Positions 1 to 11,735 of a stretch of DNA of 64,000 nucleotides are shown here, one piece after another (within the stretch, counting starts at the first letter, position 1; each line of letters opens with the position of its first letter). The notes beneath the pieces are model-generated. The model was not told the origin of the DNA, made no database searches, and saw nothing but the letters and a program-made list of their open reading frames with translations. The position numbers were made by a program, and so were the translations under genes. Source of the stretch: Corythucha ciliata (Eukaryota; Arthropoda; Insecta; Hemiptera; Tingidae); assembly GCA_038030265.1 (NCBI GenBank), contig CM075943.1:41788001-41852000 (forward strand), in the 5' to 3' direction.

Positions 1-560
1 CATTCGAGGCTAAAATTGAGAAACACTTACAAATTATCGGTGTACATTGGAGGTCCCATTGCGACTCAAATTTCTAAAAATGGCAAACGCCCTGTTAATG
101 AGGAGGCATAAGTTCGCGGCTAAAATATAATGAAAGCGGTAATTCATGACCAAAAGTGTAAAAAATCGCTCATTCGTTGCTAAAATGGAGACAACCGGTA
201 ACTCACTCAGCAATAAAAACAGAAAAAACATCGAGAAAACGCAAATTTACGATTTCTCGGAGGCAATAAATCGTGCATAAACACATGAAAAAGCACTAAC
301 CAGCCAGAATTCAATTCATCACTGCTAAAATTGGGGAACAGTTCCAATTAACGCCTAAAACTGAGAAAAACGCACATTTTCCTGGTTTCTAGAGAACACT
401 TTCTCAAGACTATATATGAAAAAAAGCGCTAATTTATGACTATAACAGAAAAAAACGCAAATTCGGTGCTAAAACAATGGAAAAAGTGCTATAATTCGCG
501 GCTAAAATTAAGAAAAAGCTCACATTTTGAGCTAAAATTGAGTAAAAACGCTAATTATTG
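1..560 (+). repeat. Degenerate ~30-bp repeat array, family A, plus orientation
   Basis: The stretch is built of imperfect units of about 30 bp that read roughly GCTAAAATTGAGAAAAA, then GCGCTAATTCGC. The words 'gctaaaatt', 'gaaaaa' and 'gctaatt' recur throughout. Near 250 it carries the minor motif 'cggaggcaa', also seen in other arrays of this family. It probably continues beyond the left edge of the window. No reading frame runs through it. Confidence 0.75.
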
Positions 561-579
561 GCTAAAATTTAGATAAAGT

Positions 580-709
580 CCCGTTCACAAGGTATGTGCT
601 ATGCGTCTGTGGAGTCTATGCAACCAAAAAATGTATTCCATCGAAAAATGAAGCATTTTGATAGGCTGCATATAATCCACAGACGCATAGCACAGAGCTT
701 GTAAACGGG
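580..709. mobile_element. Foldback MITE, family CCCGTTCACAAG, copy 1
   Basis: Terminal inverted repeats start cccgttcacaaggtatgtgc and end gcttgtaaacggg; the inner arms contain 'gcgtctgtgga' and 'tccacagacgc'. The middle has 'tcgaaaaatgaagcattttgatagg'-like sequence shared with two further copies near 34.8-35.0 kb. The trinucleotide agt flanks both ends, a possible target duplication. It has no coding capacity, so it is a non-autonomous DNA-transposon type; the superfamily is not determined. Confidence 0.75.
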
Positions 710-712
710 AGT

Positions 713-1100
713 CTTAAGGGGGAGTTGTGCATGTGTTTCCTCGACCGCCCTACAATCAATCCTCACGTACTCAACGTTACGTAAATTATCGGCGTAATTC
801 TGCACCAATCCTACATTTCAAGGTCTCACTAAAATTTCCAAGTATTTCCGCAGCGCGTACAATCTTGCTTTCCGAAATAAGTCGTCGAAAGAGCATGAAT
901 TTGCAAGGTAAAAGTTCGTAAAAAGGGGTGAATTATGAAAAAAGAAGATCGTACGTGGGTGTGGAATTTCTTGGAGATTTAAATGAGACCTTGAAATCCA
1001 GGATTGGTGCAGAAATACGAAGTTAATTTACGTAACGCGGAGTAGGCGAGGTATGATTGGAGGGAAGTCGAGGAAACACATTATGTACAACTCCCCCTTA
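713..1100. mobile_element. Long-arm foldback element with TTAA ends (piggyBac-like MITE?)
   Basis: The ends read TTAA-GGGGGAGTTGT and ACAACTCCCCC-TTAA. The arms extend about 120 bp each: 'gtttcctcgac', 'ttacgtaaatta', 'tgcaccaatcct' and 'aaggtctca' on the left reappear as reverse complements on the right. TTAA at both junctions is the target duplication typical of piggyBac-type elements, although the GGGGG start is not the usual CCC. It begins four bases after the previous MITE ends. No transposase frame is present. Confidence 0.7.
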
Positions 1101-3125
1101 AAATGGCAACGTTGATATAGAAATTCCTCCCCCGCCGGTCTGTCAAATCATAATTATGTGGCATCCAAGAATCCACCAATCGTGTTCGCGAAACCTTGGA
1201 TGCACGTTCAAGCAATATGAGATAAAATCGATAATTTATGGTGTATGAAAGCTCTTTAAATGCTAAAATTTTGTAGAAAAGCTGATTTGCTGTTCTTGGA
1301 ACATTCACATTATTTTGTGTTTATTAAACCCACGAATTAAATTTGCAGCGTTTTGTACTTCCCTTAGCCTAGGGGAAGTAGTTCCCTTTTGATCCCCTAG
1401 GGAATGGAAGTATGGTGTTGTTGAAAGAAATCGAGTCCGAGCTGACTTCATGTTCTTGATGTACATTTGTACAACCTCAGAATGGTTGAAAAAATTGGTT
1501 TTCGGCATGCCGTCGGCCTGTCTGTCGCTTTTTTCCCGATACATTGCATGAAAATGAAAACCTAGCCATTTCTTGATATGAAAAGAGCAAATCTGACCTT
1601 TGTTTTGAGGAAAAACATTCATCAGACATGTTTTTACTATTTTATCATTAAAAAAATTATGCTCTCGTTGTCGGCCATTTGCCCTCGTTTGTACTTCCAT
1701 GTTTTAAGTTTTAAAAAAACGATGGAAGTGAAGGCTCGGGCAACCCTCCTCCAAGGCATAGACACTCCTCAGCGAAGTATGACTGACAACGTAAGTAACT
1801 TACAGTTACGTATCAGTATAAATAGAACAGGGGATATTCCTCCTATTTTAGCTGCAGAATTAAGTAAATCTTGAGGGTAAAATTACAAACACCTTCCTCC
1901 CCAGCCACTTCTTCCGTAGCTTTCATCCTGGAGCTTTTATGTGAGCAACAAGTGTTCTGGAAAGGTTCCAAATTACAGAAAGCTTTAGTTCCAAGCAGAT
2001 TTCCTCGTTCCAACCTGCATTTTTCAATTGAAACTTGAAAATTCTGTTAGCTGAGAGAGAAACATGGAAAATAGGCGCGCTCTAACAGGCGAACTTAAAC
2101 GTGTCTCGTAAGAGCATATATAGCGTTGCCTAGAAGCAAAGTTGTGTCTTGACATGAAATGAAGCGTCGTAAAAAATTATACCAAGCATCAAATTCTCCG
2201 TATCTCTAGTAATAAAGTAAAAACTAATACCCCACTCGGGCATTCAGCAATAAAAGGGAGAAATTTATTTTTATGACAAGGACACAATATGCAACCGAGA
2301 TTGGAAAACCCAGATAGTCGGTAGGGAAATAACACTCTTTGTAAAGGGTTAGAGTCTCGATCAGATAAATGCACGGAGAAGCAATCACTTAAAAAGCTTT
2401 ACATGCTTCGATGAAGTTCATTAGAACGAAGTCTGACTGTTATCGTGGCTGTGTTATCCACGATAACAACCTCATCCACCTCGAGCTTTTCAACGAGAAT
2501 TTCCCTTCAACCCGCACCACTCCCTGGATATGGGCCTGACTTTCAACCCTTTTGCCGCCCATTCAAGGGTCTTTTAATAGTCTTGTTTTCGTAGTTGCTC
2601 TAAAGCAAATAAATTCAAGGGGGTGTCATCCAGAAGCCAGCTCCTGTTATTCAAGACAGTATTCATTCCCCAGTGTGTAGACACAGTCGAGTACCCAAAA
2701 GGGATGGGAGAGCGAGAGAGAAATATTGAAATTAAATTAATGAATAGCAAAACCGTTCCGATCCCCTTCTCGGAGTTCCCTTTTGGGATCTAATTGAATT
2801 ATCTCGTTTACTTTTTATTAAATATCTCTACTCCAACACATAATTTCACTCTCCAGTAAAATTAATGTCTCTCTACACCCTTAATCCTCTTATCTTTTTC
2901 TAGGGGCGGCTCCGAGCTTTTGAGTTATTGCAGGTATGAAAGTTCACGCGTACACATTTTTTCATATTGTGAGCGACGGAGATAGAGAAAAGGCTACGTC
3001 ATAGAGACAGGGTAAGGAATATTATGCGAACTATAGTTTCTCCCCACTGGGGACAGGGCACTGGCCATCGTTCAGAAGTTCCCGGGAAGAATAAAAATAA
3101 AACGAGAACTAATTTCATGAAAATA
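1101..3125. other. No recognisable gene
   Basis: AT-rich sequence with only short chance frames. A small palindrome around 1367-1405 (ctaggggaagtagttccc, then tcccctaggg) is the only local structure seen. The 131-codon minus frame at 1305-1700 matches no family I know. Confidence 0.5.
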
Positions 3126-3129
3126 ATTT

Positions 3130-3460
3130 CAAAAAATTACGGCATCTGGACAAAAAAATGTCCATTTCTTGAAAAGGAAATCGCGTTTGTCCAGTTGCTG
3201 AAATTAAGCTTCCTTACTATAAGCGGATGCACAACGTCATTTTTTAGCGGGTTTTTGAGTGCTCAAAAAAAATAATCATTTTAAATAAAACAAAACTTGT
3301 TTCAGCATCTGAGATTCCTCACTCATCCATTTCATGAAAAGGATAATGTTGTGCATCCACTTGCAGTAAGGAAGCTTGATTTCAGCCACTGGACAAACAC
3401 GATTTCCTTTTCTAGAAATTGACAATTTTTTTTGTCCGGATGTCGTAATGTTTTGAAGTT
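3130..3460. mobile_element. Foldback element with ~120-bp arms
   Basis: The left arm (about 3139-3250) and right arm (about 3335-3452) are reverse complements. Shared words include 'ggaaatcg.gtttgtccag', 'aagcttccttact' and 'ggatgcacaac'. The spacer is about 85 bp. Frames read inward from the two arms therefore give similar peptides, which explains two unrelated-looking open frames here. No clear target duplication was identified. Confidence 0.7.
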
Positions 3461-4194
3461 ACGGCAAGTGGAGCCACTTCGTGAAATAGACATCCATTTC
3501 GAGAAGTGAATAATTACTCGACATGGATGCGACATACCTATTACAAGCAATTTTGGTCCTGTTTGGAGAAGTTCAGGCGATGTGAATTCATTTATGCTCA
3601 TTGTTTTGTTTTTAATACTCAATTTTTCATTGGCCTTCCGAAAAACTGATGTTGCCATTCCCTACGCTACTACAGGGAGAAACTGATGGCTTAAGTGGCT
3701 ACAGAAAATCAGGCTAAGTGAAAAGCAGGGAAATAGATGTAGGGTAGAAAAAGGGCATGGCGAAACACGTTGAATAATCGCCGAGGAGCTTGTTTAACCA
3801 GGGGATAATTGAGTTTATAAAGAAACAAACATGAAGGAGAGCATTTTGATCTTGAGCTTCCACCCAGAAGATTCAAAAGGAAGAAAAACAATTGGGATTT
3901 TCCACAGAATCCGTCCAACTTTGCTAACTTTGGATAATTCTTTCTGATTAGCAGACACTGCGAAATTGATACTGCAAGCCGAGAGCCGACCTTGAGAATT
4001 TGTTTGTTTGAAATGTTAGTCAGAACCGCTAAATTCGCTTTTCGAGGTGGTGGCTTGAGAGTGTCCGCTGAATTGTTTTGTTTTCTCTCAGAGCCAGCCC
4101 CACGATATTTTTGTGTAATTAGCTAATTCCAAGAAATGCCATTTATGAAGAAGTCAAACTGACTTGTTGCCACACCCCACACCCCGTGGCCATG
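3461..4194. other. No recognisable gene
   Basis: AT-rich, with short open frames only and no motif or repeat that I can place. Confidence 0.4.
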
Positions 4195-4860
4195 CAATTT
4201 TAGCTACGAATGAAAGCTTTTTCGCAATTTTAGACACAAATATTAGCGCTTTTCCAAATAGGATTTTATCCACGGATCCAAAGTACTGCATAATTAGTGC
4301 CTTCTTCAACTTCAGCTGCCTTAGGAACTAGAACTATACAGAAACTTGGTATTGGTGTATTTATCTATTCCAGCCGTGAAACTGCCTCCAGAAGCCGCGA
4401 ATCAGGAATCAGTAGTTTTCTTAAATTCAGCAGTTAGCAATCTTCCAGAATGTCAAATAGCACTTTTTTTCAATAACACCCGCGCGAAGTTGCCTCCATC
4501 GGATATGCACCATCATGAAAGTATGCACCATCATGAATTGGTAATTTTTTTCTCTCAATTTCCCCAGTGGACTTGCTTTTTTTTCAATTTTAGTCCCGAA
4601 TTAGCGTTTTTTTCTTATCTCTGGTCCGGAAGTTACATCGAGAACCCAGAATCAGCGACTTTTTCACTATTAGCACCGCCTAAGAACCTTCAGAAACCAA
4701 TTAAAGGCACAAATGAAAAAAAAGGTTAATTCTTGGCTAAAATTGATCGAAATCGCCTATCCACGTTTCTTAAGCATGACAAGGTGCTAGTTCGCGGCTA
4801 AAATTTGTGAAGAAAAATGAGTGCTTTTTCTAAATTTTAGCCGAGTAAGGGCTACAAAAA
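4195..4860 (-). repeat. Degenerate ~30-bp repeat array, family A, mostly minus orientation
   Basis: Units read AATTTTAGCCACGAATTAGC then GCTTTTTCTC, the reverse of the 1-560 array. The orientation flips to plus near 4730-4810 ('ggctaaaattgatcgaaa', 'cggctaaaatttgtg'). The accessory motif 'gaa(a/g)(c/t)tgcctccag' occurs near 4378 and 'gaagttgcctccatc' near 4486. The two tandem 'tatgcaccatcatgaa' words near 4504-4540 make a tiny local duplication. The 127-codon open frame at 4346-4729 is a by-product of the repeats. Confidence 0.7.
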
Positions 4861-7800
4861 CTAGAGAATAGCCTGCCCCTTTTTTTTCACGTCTAGCAGA
4901 CACAGAGAACAGCAATCACGGACCTCAACAGGCTACTCTTGAGTCGACAGTACACACTTCTTCAAACACAACAGCAAGCCAAAACGTTACATTTTCGAGA
5001 GTCGTTTTGGCGCAAGGTCCGGAAAATAATGAATGCACCTCATCACCTGTGGACTAAACGGGGGCACTGGAGCGCTGCCGCCTCAGGTCGTTCAATCAGC
5101 TAAATACCCCTTGTCTTCAAGAATTGAGGGGAAAACACGTTCAAGAAAAACCTCATGTCGCTGCTGCAGGTCAAAAATGCAGTTTACTCTGTCGAAGAGT
5201 TCACGCAATTCCACTTTAAATCATAATTTTCTCGTCTGTATTTATTTATTTCTCTGCAAACCTGACCGAGGACAGACAAAGCCATATAAACACCAGGGGC
5301 AAATCTATTATATTGTTTTATGCAAATTTATTATTGTGTTGTTGTTGTTGTCATCGCTGCTTTTTTTCAGGCATCGACAACAGAGATCATCATTTTGTTG
5401 ATTATTGTTGTTATTATTGAAAGAGAAAGCATGACAGGATGAATCGTGTCAAGCAAATCCAAGTACAATGAAGTGAGGTACTGTCTACCTACTAAACTAT
5501 TTTATTTCATAAATAGGACCAGTGGGGCACGTTTTATAACACTATAATATCAAGCGTCTAGAGTCATTTGAGGATATGGACAATTTCCTCCAAGAAGAGT
5601 ACAATAAGTACGAGAATCATGATAGAGGTTTGAAGTGAGGAGGTGATCAGTTGGTATCTTTTAGAGATATTACGGCAGAATTGATTTCCAATACAACAGT
5701 TTCTGTAATTACATTACGTGACCATAATGAAAGGCCAACACTTATGCAACAATGATTACGAATTATTGGCGTACAATTTATAGTTTTCACGTTGTTCTTA
5801 TGTAACGCAAAACAGTCACTGTATAATTCTCTATTTTGAAAAATAAAAACGACGTTGGGGGGGAGGGGTTCTCGAACTTACAACAAGTTGATAATGTGGT
5901 GCGAAGTAGATATTTTATCGCTCTGAGGAAATGATTAAATGATTTAATTAACCACGGACATCGGACGTCCGAGTTAATTCAAAACGTCGAAAAAGGGGGT
6001 TACTTCATAAGAATGCTACTGATTGTAAGGACGCCGCAGTGTGTTTTCAGTGAGCCGCTTCGCATGTTTTTTTTTTTCTTACACAGTAAACTTTTACAAC
6101 AATAACTGAAAAAAAGTGCAATCTTATGTATTTCTCCAGCCAGTTACGTACATCGAGGATGATTGTTTAATTTTACTCTCTAGATGCATTGTTCATGAGG
6201 AAATCACTTGTTAACATTACTGTACAGTTTTAACGAGAATCAATGAAAGCACGTGATTTGTCAACGAACGTTATAAACATAGAGTCAACCGACCCACCAT
6301 CTTTCCAACCTTCGAAATATTATTACCAACTTTGGTGTCGAAGAAAAAGCAAAATAACGAGTGAAGTTAAGCAAAATGTACTGGTGTCGAATACAGGGCG
6401 AAAACCTTGGGGCTTGTTAGCCAAAGCGGTCAAGTTAAAACTTCCACGGTATATACACATCCAACATGAAAACTCCACTACGCCATCCGCACTCCACCTA
6501 TCCCATCACACCCAGATTGAGAGAGAACAAACTTCAGAGCTGTTTTTAGGCGGGACGAAGTGAAGGAGGGCGGAGGGTTTGATCCCACAAATTGAATCTA
6601 ATTTAATTGGGAAAATAAAGGTTGGCTTGGAAAATTGAAAAAGATGTTCGAAAGGAATTTATAGGAAATGGTGAGGAAGAGCAATGTAATTTGAATAGAA
6701 AATGGTGGTATTTTGCAGGAAAACCTTATTTCACGGGAATAATAATGGCTGATCTAAAGAGACGACAGTTCTTCCTCGATTGGAAGGAATTATGCTTAAA
6801 TTGTTTTGAAGGAAAAATAAAAATTGAGTTTTCAGGATAATCTTTAGTAGTCCAGTCATTAAGTTCGGACAAGAAAAAAAATAGCCGGCTAAGTTTTTAA
6901 GACGGTTTTATATGTTTTTTGGCGTGCTAGAATTCAAAAATCCAGTTATCGACTAAATTATGATATGGCTTCACCATGAAAATATCGAAAAACTGAAAAT
7001 TGGAGAATTGTTTTAGTTTTTCGCTTATAAATCCGAAAGGACGCATTCTAGAGAAAAAACATTCCTTAGCAGAAAGGAAGTTGACAAAATATCAACAACA
7101 AAAATGAGACTAAAGTCAGCTCTCTAGCTTTCTTGGTCTTGACTACTTAGCGTTAGATGCGTTAGAGATGGACCGTAGTTTCAACTTGGCCAAAATCTAC
7201 CGCACTGAAGTTATAGCCCCTCGCAGGACCCCACTAAGTTACAGTGTACCAACTCTGAAACCATTTTAATTTTTACTAAACCAATACCACCACGAACATT
7301 TTGCGCACCATGCTCCTCCCTGGTTTTCAAATTTTCCCAAATCTCATTTTCAAACTTTTGAAGAGAGCCTTTTTCTTTGATGAATCGAGAAAACCTGCCT
7401 TCTCACCAATCGTTCCTTCTTGAAACTTCACTTAAATGTCTTGAGTGGTACTTTAACAAGGAACTGCATACGTTCCTTTGGAAGGAGCCGGCCGTTAAGC
7501 GTTATCGCTGCTGAAAAACTTGGAACGGTGAACCCGGATGACGACTAGGCAATCAAATTACTAAATCAAAATCGTTCGTTTGGTGGAGAGCTCAGATAGC
7601 TTTAATTTTCACTCATCGACTTTTGAGCCCTAGTCCCATTATGGCATTTGTTTTTACTGGGTTTCCTGAGGTGGTGTGCAAATTGTTCTTAGTGGACCCT
7701 TGTCAAATTAGTTTGGGCAAGATTAAAATGATCCAAAGTGGGGGACTGGCATAAAGTTGGCCCCCCTAGAAAGACCGGGCCGGTGTTATTTGCCGGTTTC

Positions 7801-9930
7801 AGTGTGGGTAAGCTATCTAAATGTGATGGTGCGCTGCCATTTGCACGGTATGAGACCGTTTGACACCGATGTTTTTCACACGGGGGGGCCAACGTCAGTG
7901 ATGTAGAAAAGTTGGAAACCATAGACAATCTTTAATGCGTTCTAGCGGCTCGACAATGGGAGCTAAAGAGCTGACTTTGGCATCTTTTATTTGAATATTT
8001 CATCAGCTTTCTTTCTGAAACGGGATGATTTTCCTCGAGAGTACGTCTTTTCGGAGTTATGAGCAAAAAACTAGAACAACTCTCCAAATTTCTTGGTTTT
8101 TCGCCATTTACATGGTGAATCCATATCGTTAGTCAACTGAGTAGATAACTAGATTTCCGAATTAAAAACCAAGCCGGAAATTATTTCCTGAATTCACTAC
8201 TTTTTGTTACCAAATGACTGGACTATAACTCATAAAATCTGTAATAAAAATACAATATTTCTCCAGCGTCATCACTCACCTGTTTTGCAAAGTTTTAAAG
8301 AGCTTGTTATAATACGTTTGTTCCAGGCAGAGTGTGGGTAGGAGGAGCAGCTCATTGGAGCGCTTTATCATTTAGCCCAATGCCCACGGGTCCCATCTTT
8401 TTGGCAGCTTGCCCATAAGGGAACTCCCCGCAACTGCCAAATTCTTCCTTTCCTTTACACTTTTTTTTTTGTTATTAGCAACCTCAAACATATCAAAACC
8501 AGTCTCTTACCCTTCTATCCTTGTTCGAGAGCACCTACACCTAGAGGACGTTGGCTCACCTAATAATCGCTGCAACACTGTGCAAACGCTCATAAACCTT
8601 TATGAACCGATAAAGCGAAAATATTATTCAATTTATTTAGTTAAATTTCGCCTCCTATATCGCGTGTTTTCAGTGTACGCTCTGAATAATGTCCAGTTAT
8701 TCAACCGATCACACAATGCATCGTGACGGGCAGGATATGAACGAAAAAGGGAACGCTTGTCGTCATCGCCGTCCTCCAGTTACCACGTACAGTAACGCAG
8801 CCATAAGAGAGTTTATTGGCCCAGAAAGGATATTTCGTGTGAGTGCAAAAAAAAAAAGAAATCGTGGAAAAAGTCAGGTGACGTGGTGAACTATGATGGG
8901 AGGGGGTGAGTTTTCGTGTCATGATCACAATGGCATGTCAAGAACAAAACACAATTCGTGCACATTTTATGTTTTTTCCCCTCGTACTGTATTACAATTT
9001 TATAAAAATCGTTCTCAATAAGCCCATGCAATAAAGAGTAAAACTAATTTTGATTCAAGAGGTATAAAAAATAAATATCAGCGGCAAAGGTGTGATTTGT
9101 GCTCATCAAAGTCGATTCACGCAACACACGCTGAAATCCTGTACTCACGATGGGTCGAAAAGTTAAGACCCGTTATACCATCCGTACCGCTTTCTTAAAT
9201 TATTTTCGCCCCCCCCCCATCTCAACACTCCATCTCCAACGGGGAACTGGTGTGGCAACCTTCACTCAACGGCAAGCCCAATTTGAAACGCCATTTAAAG
9301 TTTAACATTGTTATTCAAATAAGCACGGCTGTTGTGCTCAGCGTCGTGGATGGTTTGAAGACTCCTTTCCCTCTCCTTCAACTTCCAAGTCAAAGACTGA
9401 TTAGAAATCCGTTTTCTCTCCTCTCTCAACTGAGACCGAAATTACTTGCACAGTCAAAACCCCCTTCAACAGATCCTAAAGAGGCAAGCGAAGACAACCA
9501 ATTCTTATCTTAAACTGCGAATGAGACGAGGCGGAAGGATTGGTGTTGTGGGACGGGGGGGGGGGACAGGCAAGCATGAAGAGAAAGAGAATGTTTGAAA
9601 AGATGACAACGCAAATCAATATTGCCAATTCTAAAGCTCATTAGAAGTACGGAAAAAGCTGACGAATACGTATTTCAAAGGATTCATTTCGGCACGATTC
9701 TTAAAGAAAAATGCAAGTAACATATAGGTAGTCAAGTTAATTTAATGTATTTGCAAAGGATTCTTTCACTAACACAAGTTCAGAGAATTCAAGGTCAGAG
9801 GTAATCAAATTCAGACCGAAGTCGATCGACTTATCCGAGAAGTCTGGCTGAATTATCCACCAACTAGTCGTAATACTTACTATCCCGCATTACAATAAGT
9901 TTTATAATTAAGCATTTCTGACTGTGATTA
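4861..9930. other. No recognisable gene; simple-sequence patches
   Basis: AT-rich with scattered short frames. A (GTT)n-like run with TCATCG variants lies at about 5336-5420, and short C or G homopolymers lie near 9211 and 9546. None of the open frames (up to 106 codons, at 6243-6563) shows a domain, a codon pattern or splice context that I trust. Confidence 0.45.
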
Positions 9931-9939
9931 ACCAGTGAC

Positions 9940-10550
9940 CAATCATGGCTTCCGATGCAAAAATCGTTTGTCTTCCTTTTTCACCAACCCGACACTCATG
10001 AAAGAAATCGTTAGTTTAGCACCACTTCCAGTCTTGACATACAGGGTGCGGCAGATAATGTGGACCACCCATTTTTCTCCGCTATTATTGATGATATTGG
10101 AATGGTGCTCGGAGTTATGTCCCCTTGATCTTAGGTGAGGATTTCATATCTGTAGCCCAAAAATTTTTATTGAGCCCCGGTAGGGCCCAAATTTGACCTA
10201 ACTTTATGAAATATGAAATAAATGGGTGGTCCACATTATCTGCCGCACCCCGTATATATCGTTTGTTTAGCCAATTTTTTTATTTTTTATTTATTTTTTT
10301 TTAGCCAAAACGAACGATTTCGTTCCTGGGTCGGGTTGCGTGAAGTTTGCCGAGCCCATCTTTTTTTCTTTTTTTTAAAAAATCATGTTTCGAAATGCTA
10401 AACAAACGATAATTTTGGCTAATACAAACGTAATCAAACGATATTGGGACTAGAAATGGTGCTAAACAAACGATTTCCTTCATGGGTAAACTTGGCCAAA
10501 CAAACCATCAATTTTTTTTTTTTTTTTTTGCCTAAACAAACGAATGTTTT
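9940..10550. repeat. Diverged foldback region with 'cgtttgtttagcac' repeats
   Basis: Sequence at about 9975-10035 ('catgaaagaaatcg', 'tttagcaccacttccagtc') is the diverged reverse complement of about 10440-10505 ('gactagaaatggtgctaaa', 'cgatttccttcatg'). Short words such as 'aaacaaacgat' recur several times between 10300 and 10550. A separate mariner-like MITE sits inside it. Confidence 0.55.
10042..10252. mobile_element. Mariner-like MITE with TA flanks
   Basis: The inverted termini start CAGGGTGCGGCAGATAATG and continue through 'tggaccacccattt'. The right end is the reverse complement with one mismatch in the first bases (CGGGGTGCGG). TA flanks both ends (10040-10041 and 10253-10254), as expected for Tc1/mariner target-site duplication. 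At 211 bp it has no transposase. Confidence 0.8.
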
Positions 10551-10574
10551 TGTCGTTTTGTGCGCTATGGATTG

Positions 10575-11035
10575 GGTCAGTTTCAAATGCATGTTCAGGG
10601 AGTCCGCACAGGGGTTCAAATAAGAACAAGGGAAGAGTTCCTAAAAGAGGTACCCTGTGGTGTACCTCAACTCTCCTTTCCACAGGCCCGACGGGTTCGT
10701 GGTAATATGGACACAAGTTGTCACGTGGGCTGGTCGCGAGGCTTCGGCACCCCCTGCACAGACGTGCGTTTCGCTGTCCCCGACTCAGTGGCTTCTCCTT
10801 CAACTCTCCCCAAAAATATAATTCCCCCGGTTTCCATTTTAAACTCCCGGGGACATGTTTGTGCAACCCTGAGTGTTATGGATAGCAAGCAGTTCTTTCA
10901 AGGATTTGTTGACGCAAACGAGCCAACCTCCCCGCTCGTCTCTGTGGGCTCACCGGATTCACTCTCCGAACGGTTAATTATACCCTGGATCGAGCTCCTT
11001 TCTTCCACATTATATTATCCATAAGAAAACGCTCT
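10575..11035 (+). repeat. Dispersed ~470-bp repeat, copy 1
   Basis: It aligns by eye along its length with 16855-17330. Shared segments include 'cccgacgggtt', 'cgtgggctggtc', 'cagggacat/cggggacat' followed by 'gtgcaaccct/gtacaaccct', 'attatacc', and 'ggatcgagctcctttcttcc' followed by 'acat'. The 154-codon plus frame and 128-codon minus frame inside it are not preserved in copy 2, so I do not call a gene. The class is unknown. Confidence 0.7.
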
Positions 11036-11119
11036 TTTTAGCCTACAGACTAACCGTATAAGAACGAAAACCGCAGAATCGGGAATGAAAATTGCTGATT
11101 TCATCTCCCCAACTCCCTA

Positions 11120-11235
11120 CAACGCGTGCAGGCCTTTCGAGTAGGAGAGAACGCTGGTTCCGTAACCCCCGGACCTGGACTTTCCTATTAGGGCCTGAAT
11201 TTCGGAAACCTTCTAATCCCAAAAACCCTTTACGC
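11120..11235 (+). repeat. GC-rich block preceding GGAGC minisatellite
   Basis: Words in order are 'ggcctttcgagtaggagaga', then 'cccccggacctgga', then 'gggcctgaatttcggaaa'. A related block, in reverse orientation, lies at about 46430-46535 beside another GGAGC array, and a partial one lies at about 37800-37875. This suggests a composite repeat with a conserved order. Confidence 0.45.
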
Positions 11236-11712
11236 TATTTGCAGCTTTGCTGCGGTTTGGGATCTTCGTGCTTGGTGCTTTTTGTGGTTGATGGTGTTTT
11301 CTACGGTAGAATCACTTTTGCGGTTGAAGCTACATTGTGCCTTGTGGTTACGCCATGTTCGTAGTTCCAGCTTAACTGTTGGTGGAGCTTTGGTTGATTA
11401 GAACTCTTTGTGCTAGGAATTGTGGTTGGAGCTATACTGTGCATTGGATTGCTGGAGTGCTGTGGATTGGAGTTTTGCTGTAATTTGAAGTTCTGCGATA
11501 GTTTGAGGTTTTGTTCTGGTCAGATCATTGCTGTGGTTAAAGCTTTATTGTGGTCATGTATGTTTCGTCGTTAATAATCTGCTGTTGTTTGGATCATTGT
11601 CGTGTTTCGGAGCTTTTGTTGGGGTTCGGAGCTTTGCTTTGAGTTGGGGATTCGCCGTGGTTGGAGCTATACTGTGGGAGAATTGCTGGGGTTTGGAGAT
11701 TCTTTGTTGTTC
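11236..11712 (+). repeat. Degenerate GGAGC/TGTGGTT minisatellite, plus orientation
   Basis: Units of roughly 22-30 bp are built from 'tgtggttggagctttgctg'-like words. Recurrent fragments are 'ggttggagc', 'ttttgtggtt', 'gctgtggtt' and 'ggagctttg'. The same family occurs in reverse orientation at 37860-38340 and 46210-46425. Open frames here are by-products of the GT-rich strand. Confidence 0.7.
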
Positions 11713-11735
11713 GAAATATTAGGCACTATAATAAG

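Noticed and set aside
1..560. CRISPR array
   Set aside because: The units are too diverged, have no spacer/repeat alternation, flip orientation elsewhere, and the window is eukaryotic.
6243..6563. 106-codon plus frame
   Set aside because: No domain, no splice signals at sensible places, and the composition matches its neighbours.
10480..11024. Overlapping 128- and 154-codon frames as genes
   Set aside because: They lie on opposite strands of the ~470-bp repeat and neither is kept open in the second copy at 16855-17330.
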